From: Iamia sp038233075
Lineage (GTDB): Bacteria > Actinomycetota > Acidimicrobiia > Acidimicrobiales > Iamiaceae
Direction: 5' to 3'
Assembly (NCBI GenBank): GCA_038233075.1
Contig: JBBSMQ010000011.1
Span: forward strand, 62,001 to 126,000
DNA length: 64,000 bases
The position numbers and the translations under genes are program-made. This document shows, one piece after another, positions 50,407 to 58,117 of the stretch. Numbering within the stretch: position 1 is the first letter of the stretch; each line of letters begins with the position of its first letter. The notes beneath the pieces were generated by a model, which did no database searches, was not told where the DNA came from, and was given only the letters and a program-made list of their open reading frames with translations.

Positions 50407-52065
50407 TCAAGTTTGAGGCGTGGCCACGACGAGCTGGTGAGCGGCGCGGGAGGCAGCCAGGTAGAGCTGGGCGGGGTCCATGCCCCGGGCGTCGACCACC
50501 ACGCCGTCGTACTCGACGCCCTTGTGGGTCCAGGCGTCGCTGGCGCGGATCAGGGCCACGTTGGGCCACCGCCCGGCCAGGTCGGCATGGGCCGCCTCGG
50601 GGTCGTTCGTCTCGGCCACCGGGACTCCGGTGGGGCGGATGCCGACGAGGACGACGGCATCGATCTCGTGGCGGTCAGCGTGGGTGTTGAGCCAGTCGGC
50701 GATCTCGGCTGACATGCGGTAGGCGGTGGCCATGACCGCCGGCTCCACGTCGAGGACCGAGGCGGCGCGGCGCAGACCGATCCCGTTGGCGTGGGAGCGC
50801 TGGGCGTCGTCGCCGACCAGGGACACACCGGCGGACCGGCGCTGGACGGCGCGCAGCTGGAGCAGCGTCATGTCCTGGGCCTCGTCCACGATCACGTGCC
50901 CGTAGGTCGACGGCACCCCCTCGAACCGGGCCCGGACCTCGTCGTGCAGGGCACCATCACCGTCGACCCCGCGCCAGGCGGCGATCCACTCGTCGTCGGC
51001 GCCGAGGGCCTCGAGCGTCGACCGGTTCCGGATCTTCCGCCACGCCTGGTTGGTGGTCATGGTGGGCCAGACCCGGGCTGTGGCCTGGCTCAGCTCACCC
51101 GTGTGCTCGAACCCGTGCCGGTTGGCCAGCACCGAGAGGAACACCTTGCGTCGCTCGCGCCAGGGCAGCGGCCGGGACCGCAACGAGTCGATGAGCTCGG
51201 TCACCTCCGGTTCCCCGATGCGGCGGAGCCCGACCTTGACCTCCGCCGGGGCGTAGAGGCTTTCCTCGAAGCGGTCAAGCAGCGCCAGCCAGCGCTCGTC
51301 GCTGCCGGGCCCGGTGGACGGCCCCAGGAGGCGGTCGAAGGTGGTCTGGGTGATGCGGGCCTCGCCGAGGGTCGGCAGCACCGCCGACACGAACCGCAGG
51401 AACTTGTCGCTGGGACCGATCACCAGGATGCGCCCGGCGGTGAGGCGGGTGTCGTTGTAGACGAGCCAGGCGGCTCGGTGGAGCCCGACGACGGTCTTGC
51501 CCGTGCCCGGTCCTCCTCGGAGGACGAGGCGCTCGGTGGGGTCGAGGCGCACCAGCTCGTCCTGCTCGGACTGGAGGGTGGCGACCGCGGCCCGCATCTC
51601 CGAGCCGCGACTGCGGGACAACTCGGCCATGAGGGGTGAGGAGCCCGACACCTCGCCTCGGGAGAAGTCCTCCACGAACAAGTCGGTGATGGAGCCGACG
51701 TAGGTGACCCGGCGGTCCAGGCCCATGGGGTCGTCGAAGCGGGCCTGGTAGAAGCCGCCGGCGAAGCGCGACCTCCAGTCGATCACCAGCTGGTCTCCGC
51801 CGTCGTCGATGCCGTAGAGGCCGACCCGCCACGGTCGGTCGTCGTCGATGCGACCGAACACCACCAGCTCCTGCTGGAGCTTCTCGACCGCACCCCGCAC
51901 CACCGCGTCGATGTACTCGTCGGCCAGGGCGTCGGCCCCGCCGCCCGAGATGCCGGCCAGGGTCGCCAGCTTGGCCTGCACGGCCTCCCGGGCGCGAGCC
52001 AGCTCGGCGCGCTCGACCTCCAGGTCGACGGAGGGGGACGGTGAGGGAGAGAGCGGTGCAGACAT
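50407..52065 (-). CDS. HelD-like UvrD/Rep-family helicase
   Basis: 552-residue superfamily 1 ATPase of the HelD type, which in other actinobacteria binds RNA polymerase and recycles stalled complexes or protects against rifamycins. A coiled N-terminus (LARAREAVQAKLATLAG) precedes the HelD signature DDRPWRVGLYGIDDG and WRSRFAGGFYQARFDDP-like segment. Walker A is LRGGPGTGKTVVGLHRAAWL; the Walker B-like motif is VIVDEAQDMTLLQLRAVQRR. It is somewhat short for HelD (usually 650-750). ATG 52065 is preferred. A 46-bp palindrome lies 78 bp upstream. Confidence 0.85.
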   Translation of the reverse strand: MSAPLSPSPSPSVDLEVERAELARAREAVQAKLATLAGISGGGADALADEYIDAVVRGAVEKLQQELVVFGRIDDDRPWRVGLYGIDDGGDQLVIDWRSRFAGGFYQARFDDPMGLDRRVTYVGSITDLFVEDFSRGEVSGSSPLMAELSRSRGSEMRAAVATLQSEQDELVRLDPTERLVLRGGPGTGKTVVGLHRAAWLVYNDTRLTAGRILVIGPSDKFLRFVSAVLPTLGEARITQTTFDRLLGPSTGPGSDERWLALLDRFEESLYAPAEVKVGLRRIGEPEVTELIDSLRSRPLPWRERRKVFLSVLANRHGFEHTGELSQATARVWPTMTTNQAWRKIRNRSTLEALGADDEWIAAWRGVDGDGALHDEVRARFEGVPSTYGHVIVDEAQDMTLLQLRAVQRRSAGVSLVGDDAQRSHANGIGLRRAASVLDVEPAVMATAYRMSAEIADWLNTHADRHEIDAVVLVGIRPTGVPVAETNDPEAAHADLAGRWPNVALIRASDAWTHKGVEYDGVVVDARGMDPAQLYLAASRAAHQLVVATPQT

Positions 52066-52142
52066 GACGACGACCCCCGACCGGCGCCGATCGGGGGAGT
52101 GCGACGTTACCGGCGCTGTCAAGAGGACCACGGTCGCTCTCA

Positions 52143-52188
52143 TCTCGCGACGAATCCTGCACGCATACGTGTCGGATCCGTCGCGAGA
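52143..52188. promoter_or_regulatory. 46-bp interrupted palindrome between the HelD-like and ThyX-like genes
   Basis: Outer arms TCTCGCGACGAATCC and GGATCCGTCGCGAGA match at 14 of 15 positions, and inner arms CACG and CGTG enclose CATA. Overall 19 of 23 base pairs match around the centre at 52165/52166. Located in the divergent intergenic region, 78 bp from the minus gene and 77 bp from the plus gene. Probably an operator for a dimeric or tetrameric regulator of both genes; the regulator is unknown. Confidence 0.7.
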
Positions 52189-52250
52189 AGCGTCCCGAAC
52201 CGTCGGCATCGGCACGCAGCGCGGTCCGCGGGCCCACGCGGGCGAGGCCC

Positions 52251-52256
52251 TAGGGT
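52251..52256 (+). promoter_or_regulatory. leaderless-type -10 box (TAGGGT) of the ThyX-like gene
   Basis: TAGGGT lies 8 bases before GTG 52265. Confidence 0.55.
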
Positions 52257-52264
52257 CACCGGCC

Positions 52265-53872
52265 GTGTCGGTCTACGTGCCCGAGGAGTTCACGTCCGAG
52301 GAGGGCGACGTGCTCCGGCGGTACTTCACGAACCTCGACGGACCGGTGTTCGCCCTGGTCAACCTGCCGGAGGTGGTGAAGGGGGCGCTGTTTGCCCGCT
52401 ACTCGCGTTCGTCGAAGAGCCTGCGCCGACTGTTCCTCGACGAGTTCGTGGGCGAGCTCGACATCAGCGGCGACGCCACCATCGACGCCACCGTGGGGCT
52501 GCGTCGAGCCGAGGAGCTCTACGACCGGATCTTCTTCGAGTACGGCGACGACTCGGTGGCCCAGCTGGGCGGGGTCCACCTGGCCTGCGAGCAGGCCTCG
52601 AACCTGCTCACCAAGGTCCTCGAGTGGGGCCGGCTCATGGCCTACCTGGAGCAGTCCACCCGCTACATCGCCTACGACAGCCGCCTGGGGGGGCGCTACC
52701 GCTACCTCCGGGATCCGGACATCCTGGGCTCACCCCTCGGCACCCGCTACGTCGGCGACATGGACCGGCTCTTCGACACCTACGCGGCCCTCGTGCCGCG
52801 CCTCCAGGACTTCTTCCGGGACCGGTTCCCCAAGGAGGCGGGCGACTCCGACCTGGTCTACCGCCAGGCCGTGCGGGCCAAGGCCTTCGACGCTCTGCGA
52901 GGCATCCTGCCCGCCGCCTCGTTGTCGAACGTCGGCATCTACGGCACCGGCCAGGGCTACGAGCAGCTGCTCCTGCGCATGCGGACCCACCCCCTGCCTG
53001 AGGCCCGCAGCTACGCCGAGCTCATGTTGAGCGACCTGCGCAAGGTGATCCCGTCGTTCCTCAAGCGGGTCGACCTCGACGACCGGGGAGTGGCCTGGAG
53101 CACCTACCTGGCCAGCACCCGCTCTGCCACCGAGGAGCTGGCGGCCCGGTTCTTCCCGTTCGACACCACGCCGGAGCCGGCACCTGGTGTGACCCTCACC
53201 AGCTTCGACCCCGACGCCGAGGTCAGGCTGGTGACGGCCATGCTCTACCCCTCCACCCACGTGCCCGAGGCCCAGGTCGAGCGGCGGGTGCGGGACATGA
53301 CCACCGCCGAGCGCCTGGAGGTGGTGCACGCCTACGTGGGGGACCGGTCCAACCGGCGCCACAAGCCGGGCCGGGCCCTCGAGCGACTCACCTACCGCTT
53401 CGATGTGCTGGCCGACTACGGGGCCTTTCGGGACCTCCAGCGCCACCGCATGCTCACCGTCGAGTGGCAGGCCCTCAGCCCCCGCCACGGCTACACCCGG
53501 CCCGAGGCGGTGGACCTGGCGGGCCACACCGCCGAGTTCGACGAGGCCATGGCCCGCTCGGCCGAGCTCCACGACGCCCTGATGGACCGCTTCCCGGCCC
53601 AGGCGCCCTACGCCACGTGCCTGGCCTACAAGGTCCGCTTCGTGATGCAGCTCAACGCCCGTGAGGCCATGCACATGCTCGAGCTGCGCTCCACCCCCCA
53701 GGGTCACCCTGCGTACCGGGAGGTGGCCCAGGACATGCACCGCCTCATCGCCGAGGAGGCCGGCCACCCGGCGGTGGCCGAGCTGATGCGCCACGTCGAC
53801 CACACCCCCGAGCCGGCGCTGGAGCGCCTCGATGCCGAGCGGCGGGCCGAGGCCCGCCGGCACTCGCGCTGA
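52265..53872 (+). CDS. tandem ThyX-like (FAD-dependent thymidylate synthase-fold) protein
   Basis: 535 residues, about twice the length of ThyX. The first half contains NLPEVVKGALFARYSRSSKS, EYGDDSVAQLGGVHLACEQAS and YLEQSTRYIAYDSRLGGRY, the EQSxRY flavin/dUMP-type motif without the preceding RHR. The second half contains FRDLQRHRMLTVEWQALSPR, an RHR followed by a degenerate EWQ segment, and HMLELRSTPQGHPAYREVA, the ThyX C-terminal signature. The motif halves are thus split between the repeats. Whether it makes dTMP or is a derived flavoprotein is unknown. It is divergent from the HelD-like gene and followed by a hairpin. Confidence 0.85.
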   Translation: MSVYVPEEFTSEEGDVLRRYFTNLDGPVFALVNLPEVVKGALFARYSRSSKSLRRLFLDEFVGELDISGDATIDATVGLRRAEELYDRIFFEYGDDSVAQLGGVHLACEQASNLLTKVLEWGRLMAYLEQSTRYIAYDSRLGGRYRYLRDPDILGSPLGTRYVGDMDRLFDTYAALVPRLQDFFRDRFPKEAGDSDLVYRQAVRAKAFDALRGILPAASLSNVGIYGTGQGYEQLLLRMRTHPLPEARSYAELMLSDLRKVIPSFLKRVDLDDRGVAWSTYLASTRSATEELAARFFPFDTTPEPAPGVTLTSFDPDAEVRLVTAMLYPSTHVPEAQVERRVRDMTTAERLEVVHAYVGDRSNRRHKPGRALERLTYRFDVLADYGAFRDLQRHRMLTVEWQALSPRHGYTRPEAVDLAGHTAEFDEAMARSAELHDALMDRFPAQAPYATCLAYKVRFVMQLNAREAMHMLELRSTPQGHPAYREVAQDMHRLIAEEAGHPAVAELMRHVDHTPEPALERLDAERRAEARRHSR

Positions 53873-53957
53873 GCTCACCCGCCGGCGCGCGCATGTTCTG
53901 ACCTGGGACGATACGGGTCGTAGGGCCATTCGCGCGGTCGGTGACGCACTCTCGGTG

Positions 53958-53976
53958 CCCCTCGGCCAACGAGGGG
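53958..53976. terminator. short hairpin after the ThyX-like gene
   Basis: Stem CCCCTCG / CGAGGGG with loop GCCAA, 86 bp after the stop and just upstream of the next promoter. Could be a terminator or part of the promoter's upstream region. Confidence 0.4.
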
Positions 53977-53978
53977 GG

Positions 53979-54007
53979 TTCACAGATCGCGCGCCAGGGT
54001 GTATCTT
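53979..54007 (+). promoter_or_regulatory. sigma-70-type promoter of the LysM-transglycosylase gene
   Basis: TTCACA (53979..53984), 17 bp, TATCTT (54002..54007), giving transcription from about 54014 and a leader of about 35 bases. Confidence 0.6.
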
Positions 54008-54047
54008 GCTCGGCCACTTTCCGGGCCACGACCCAGAGGCAGTGCCG

Positions 54048-54896
54048 ATGACGACCGAGCAGACCCGAGACCCCCGAGCGGCGACCCGACCCGCGACCAC
54101 CCGTGGTGGCCGGCTGAGGTCCCGACGGCGGCGCCGGATCGCCTCCCTGGCCATGCTGGCGCCCGCCGCCGCGGCACTGGCGATCGTGATCCCGGCCCAC
54201 CCCGGCGCGGCCGGGACCGCCGCTCCGGCCGCGGCACCGGCCGCACTCGCGCCGGCTCCGACGGCGGCAGTCGAGGTCGCCGCCACTCCGGTCGATGTGG
54301 CCACCCACACGCCGTCCGACGGCCACCGGGTGAGCCCGGGCGAGACACTGTCGGGGATCGCGGTGCGCTACGGCACCACGGTGGCCGCCCTGGCCGGCGC
54401 CAACGGTCTCGGCGACGCGGACCTGATCATCCCGGGCACTGGGCTCACCGTGCCGGTCGCGGGATCGAGCTCCACCGCCGGGCTGCCGGCCCGCCTTGCC
54501 GCCTCGCCCACCCGGCTGTCGTACCGTCCCACCTTCGCCTACTGGGCGGCGGCCAACGGCATCCCCCTCGACCTGCTCGAGGCCATGACCTGGCTGGAGT
54601 CGGGCTGGCAGAACCATCTGGTGTCGCCTCACGGGGCCATGGGGATCGGCCAGCTGCTACCCGGCACCGTCGAACACGTGGAGCAGCTCATCGGCGTCGA
54701 CCTCGATCCCACCGTCGTCGACGACAACATCCGCATGGCCGCTCGCTACCTGCGCTGGCTGCTGGCCCGCACCTCCAGCACGGACGACGCCCTCGCCGGG
54801 TACTACCAGGGCCTCGCCTCGGTCCAGGCCAACGGACACTTCTCCGACACCGAGACCTACGTGGCCAACGTGCTGGCGCTCCGGCGCCGGTTCTGA
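54048..54896 (+). CDS. secreted LysM plus lytic transglycosylase-fold protein
   Basis: 282 residues. A twin-Arg-like basic N-terminus (RGGRLRSRRRRRIASLAML) and a hydrophobic stretch suggest export. After an Ala/Pro linker, a LysM domain (HRVSPGETLSGIAVRYGTTV, ANGLGDADLIIPGTGLTVP) binds peptidoglycan. A soluble lytic transglycosylase domain follows with the catalytic Glu in LDLLEAMTWLESGWQN and the AMGIGQLLPGTVEHVEQLIG and DNIRMAARYLRWLL motifs. It probably cleaves the cell wall. ATG 54048 is preferred, from a well-defined promoter upstream. Confidence 0.9.
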   Translation: MTTEQTRDPRAATRPATTRGGRLRSRRRRRIASLAMLAPAAAALAIVIPAHPGAAGTAAPAAAPAALAPAPTAAVEVAATPVDVATHTPSDGHRVSPGETLSGIAVRYGTTVAALAGANGLGDADLIIPGTGLTVPVAGSSSTAGLPARLAASPTRLSYRPTFAYWAAANGIPLDLLEAMTWLESGWQNHLVSPHGAMGIGQLLPGTVEHVEQLIGVDLDPTVVDDNIRMAARYLRWLLARTSSTDDALAGYYQGLASVQANGHFSDTETYVANVLALRRRF

Positions 54897-54958
54897 CCCC
54901 CGCCGGAGCCCGCCGCCGAGCGTGAACGATGCCACAGGCGGCCGCGGCGCGAGCCGGG

Positions 54959-54986
54959 TTGCATCGAGGAGATCGCCGCCTATGAT
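54959..54986 (+). promoter_or_regulatory. sigma-70-type promoter of the DUF4193 gene
   Basis: TTGCAT (54959..54964), 16 bp, TATGAT (54981..54986). Transcription would start near 54993 with a leader of about 35 bases, including GAAGGA before ATG 55028. Confidence 0.65.
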
Positions 54987-55027
54987 CCGCCGCGACCGCC
55001 CCACAGGGGCCGATGACGAAGGATCTC

Positions 55028-55534
<507 letters not shown>

Positions 55535-55618
55535 GTCCTCCGGGCCCGGTCCGGGGCCCGAGGTGATTTCTGCCCCTCCGACCCTGTGGGCCACCATGGG
55601 CCGCGTGGAAGGCGTCCG

Positions 55619-56164
55619 ATGACCGACCAGGAGCACAAACCGCCCGTCGAGGCGGCGATGGACTTGCTGGTGTACGCACCGCTGGGTCTCGCCCTGGAGG
55701 CGCGCACCCTCATGCCCACCCTGATCGAGCGGGGTCGCAACCAGGTCACCATGGCCCGCATGGTGGGCCGCTTCGCCGTCCGCCAGGGCCAGGTGGAGGC
55801 CAACCGTCGCCTCGGCCCGATGCAGGAACAGGTGGAGTCCGTCCTTGTCGACCTGGGCCTGGTGCCCCGATCCGGCGAACCCACCGCAGGCTCGTCGGCC
55901 GCGTCGACACCGAGCGCGGCGGCCTCACCGGAGACGACGATCCCGCCCGACCCGGTGCTGGAGGTCGTCCCCGACCCCACGCCCGAGGGCCCTGCCATGG
56001 GTGACCTGGCCGTCACCGACTACGACAGCCTGGCCGCCTCACAGGTCGTGCCTCGCCTGCGTGCCCTCACCGAGTCCGAGCTGGAGGACGTGCGGCGCTA
56101 CGAGGCCGCGGGGCGAGGCCGCAAGACGATCCTGAACCGGATCGCCCAGCTGCAGAGCCGCTGA
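55619..56164 (+). CDS. conserved hypothetical protein (181 aa)
   Basis: 181 residues. N-terminal hydrophobic/amphipathic helices (AAMDLLVYAPLGLALEARTL, MPTLIERGRNQVTMARMVGR) resemble a short membrane-associated domain. A Pro/Ser/Thr linker joins a C-terminal helical motif (ASQVVPRLRALTESELEDV, then RRYEAAGRGRKTILNRIAQL) also seen in other actinobacterial small proteins. GGAAGG lies upstream of the ATG. Function unknown. It precedes the GNAT gene closely. Confidence 0.65.
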   Translation: MTDQEHKPPVEAAMDLLVYAPLGLALEARTLMPTLIERGRNQVTMARMVGRFAVRQGQVEANRRLGPMQEQVESVLVDLGLVPRSGEPTAGSSAASTPSAAASPETTIPPDPVLEVVPDPTPEGPAMGDLAVTDYDSLAASQVVPRLRALTESELEDVRRYEAAGRGRKTILNRIAQLQSR

Positions 56165-56169
56165 GTCAC

Positions 56170-56658
56170 GTGGAGGCCGTGCGGGTCGCCTCCGAGGGCG
56201 ACCTCGACGAGTTGGTGCGCCTGGCCGAGCTGGCTCGCGACGAGCTGGGGGAGGAGAGGGGGGGACCGATGTGGCAGCTGCTCCACGGTCGGCCTGACCC
56301 GCTGCCGGCCACCCTCCACGCCGACCTGGCCGAGGCCGACCTCGATCAAGGGGTCGTCCTCTTGGGCACCGTCGCCGAGGCCCCCGCCGGCTTCGCCGCC
56401 GCGCACCGGGAGGAGCTGGGCGACGGCACTGCCCTGGCCGTCATCAGCGATGTCTACGTCGAGCCGGGCTTCCGCGACGTCGGCCTGGGCGGAGCCCTCA
56501 TGGACGAGCTCCTGGCCTGGGCCGAGGCCCATGGCTGTCGAGGTCTCGACGCCCTGGTGCTGCCCGGCATGCGCGGTAGCAAGAACTACTTCGAGCGCTT
56601 CGGCCTCACTGCCCGCGCCATCCTCGTCCACCGGGACCTGCAGCCCCGCCCCTCGTGA
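56170..56658 (+). CDS. GNAT-family N-acetyltransferase
   Basis: 162-residue acetyl-CoA-dependent acyltransferase. The acetyl-CoA pyrophosphate loop is VEPGFRDVGLGGALMDELLA (Q/RxxGxG/A type), followed by HGCRGLDALVLPGMRGSKNY and FERFGLTARAILVHRDL. The N-terminal half (RVASEGDLDELVRLAELARD) is the substrate part. GTG start. The stop overlaps the NUDIX GTG. Substrate unknown. Confidence 0.85.
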   Translation: MEAVRVASEGDLDELVRLAELARDELGEERGGPMWQLLHGRPDPLPATLHADLAEADLDQGVVLLGTVAEAPAGFAAAHREELGDGTALAVISDVYVEPGFRDVGLGGALMDELLAWAEAHGCRGLDALVLPGMRGSKNYFERFGLTARAILVHRDLQPRPS

Positions 56659-57086
56659 GCGCCGCCACGCCGGAGGCGGTCGGGCCCCCGCCGGTGGTCG
56701 CCGTGGGCGCCATCGTCGTCGACGCCCTTGACCTGCTCCTGGTGCGCCGGGCTCGCGCTCCGGCGGCGGGGACCTGGTCGGTGCCGGGGGGACGGGTGGA
56801 GCCGGGGGAGACCCTGGCCGAGGCGGTCGTGCGCGAGCTGGCGGAGGAGACCGGCCTGGAGGGCGCGTGCGGGGAGCTGGTGGGCTGGACCGAGCTGCTC
56901 GATGAGGAGCACCACGCGGTGATCCTCGACTTCAAGGTCTACCTGTTGGAGCGGGCCGCACTGCGAGCCGGCGATGATGCGGCCGAGGCCCGATGGGTGC
57001 CGGTGGGCGATGTGGCCGCCCTGCACCTGGCGCCCGGCCTGGCCGAGTTCCTCCACGACCACGGGGTCATCCCCACCATCGCTTGA
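56655..57086 (+). CDS. NUDIX hydrolase
   Basis: 143-residue hydrolase of nucleoside-diphosphate-X compounds. The Nudix box is complete: GGRVEPGETLAEAVVRELAE followed by ETGL. The N-terminal VAVGAIVVDALDLLLVRRAR and C-terminal AEARWVPVGDVAALHLAPG complete the fold. Probable substrates are oxidised or noncanonical nucleotides, but ADP-ribose-like ones are possible. GTG start is coupled to the GNAT stop (GTGA). Confidence 0.9.
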   Translation: MSAATPEAVGPPPVVAVGAIVVDALDLLLVRRARAPAAGTWSVPGGRVEPGETLAEAVVRELAEETGLEGACGELVGWTELLDEEHHAVILDFKVYLLERAALRAGDDAAEARWVPVGDVAALHLAPGLAEFLHDHGVIPTIA

Positions 57087-57200
57087 CACGAGCCTGATCG
57101 GACGCGCCGCCCCGACCCGCTGCGGAGGCCGGCGACGGCGAGCATCCGGAGCACATGGTGCGGACCCTTCGAGGCGAACGACGTGACGGCGGTGGGGCCA

Positions 57201-57223
57201 TGCGACGGGTGTTCCCCGTCGCA
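57201..57223. terminator. hairpin between the convergent NUDIX and crotonase genes
   Basis: Perfect 9-bp stem TGCGACGGG / CCCGTCGCA with a TGTTC loop. It lies between genes that converge at 57086 and 57283 and could terminate both. Confidence 0.6.
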
Positions 57224-57282
57224 CCTCACCAGCGCTGTTGCTCTCCTCGTCGGTCGCACTCGCTCCGATGTGAGCCGCTGGG

Positions 57283-58056
57283 CTACTTGCCCTGCCAGAC
57301 CGGGTCGCGCTTCTCGGCGAAGGCGGTCAGGCCCTCGGCGAAGTCCTCGGTGCCGAACATCTTGGCGATGCCCTCGACGCTCATCTTCCAGCCCACCTCG
57401 TCGGGCTGGTCGGTGGCCTCGATGACGATCTTACGGCTCTCGGCCACGGCCAGGGGGGCCGCGGTGCACACCTGCTCGGCCAGCTCCCGAGCCCGGTCGA
57501 GGGCCTCGCCCTCGTCGGTGAGGTGGTTGACCAGACCGAAGTGATGGGCCCGCTCGGCCGGGAAGTCGAGCCGCCCGGTGAGGGCCAGCTCCATGGCGAT
57601 GTTGCGGGGGATCTTGCGGGGGAGGCGGAACAGCCCGCCACCGGCGGCGACCCGGTTGCGCTTGACCTCGGGGATGCCGAACACTGCGGCGCGCGACGCC
57701 ACCACCATGTCGCAGGCCAGGACGATCTCCGTGCCCCCGGCCAGGGCGGGACCGTCGACGGCGGCGATGACGGGCTTGGTCCGCTCCCGCTGCACGAAGC
57801 CGGCGAAGCCGCCCTTCTCGGTCGACATGCCGCCGGGGTCGGTGGCCATCTGCTTGAGGTCGGCGCCGGCAGAGAAGATCCAGCCCTTCTCGGTGGGGCC
57901 GCCGGTGAGGACGGCGACCCACGCCTCGCTGTCGTCCTCGAGGCGGTCGATGGCCTCCTCCAGACCCTGGGCGACGGCGGTGTTGACCGCGTTGCGGGCC
58001 TCGGGGCGCTTGATCGTGATGACGGCGATGTGGCCGTCGAGCTCGTACTCAACCAT
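57283..58056 (-). CDS. enoyl-CoA hydratase/isomerase (crotonase) family protein
   Basis: 257-residue crotonase-fold enzyme. VITIKRPEARNAVNTAVAQG is the N-terminal signature and IFSAGADLKQMA the first oxyanion-hole segment. KPVIAAVDGPALAGGTEIVL and ACDMVVASRAAVFGIPEVKR form the second. The segment NRVAAGGGLFRLPRKIPRNI lies where a catalytic Glu is often found, and there a Gly/Ala run appears, so hydration chemistry is uncertain. The ATG follows a TAGGGT box. Confidence 0.88.
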   Translation of the reverse strand: MVEYELDGHIAVITIKRPEARNAVNTAVAQGLEEAIDRLEDDSEAWVAVLTGGPTEKGWIFSAGADLKQMATDPGGMSTEKGGFAGFVQRERTKPVIAAVDGPALAGGTEIVLACDMVVASRAAVFGIPEVKRNRVAAGGGLFRLPRKIPRNIAMELALTGRLDFPAERAHHFGLVNHLTDEGEALDRARELAEQVCTAAPLAVAESRKIVIEATDQPDEVGWKMSVEGIAKMFGTEDFAEGLTAFAEKRDPVWQGK

Positions 58057-58063
58057 CGCGGGC

Positions 58064-58069
58064 ACCCTA
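58064..58069 (-). promoter_or_regulatory. leaderless-type -10 box (TAGGGT) of the crotonase gene
   Basis: TAGGGT on the minus strand lies 7 bases before ATG 58056. Confidence 0.55.
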
Positions 58070-58117
58070 GGCGACCGACGCGACCGACCTGACCGAGCGG
58101 TCAAGCAGGTTCCGGCC

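Noticed and set aside
52118..52123. TTGACA reading toward the HelD-like gene as a -35 box
   Set aside because: The hexamer is present on the minus strand, but no TANNNT lies 16-18 bases further on, so a promoter cannot be supported.
53873..54047. c-di-AMP (ydaO-type) riboswitch before the LysM-transglycosylase gene
   Set aside because: Cell-wall hydrolase genes in actinobacteria often have one, but the leader from the predicted start is only about 35 bases and the expected conserved segments are absent.
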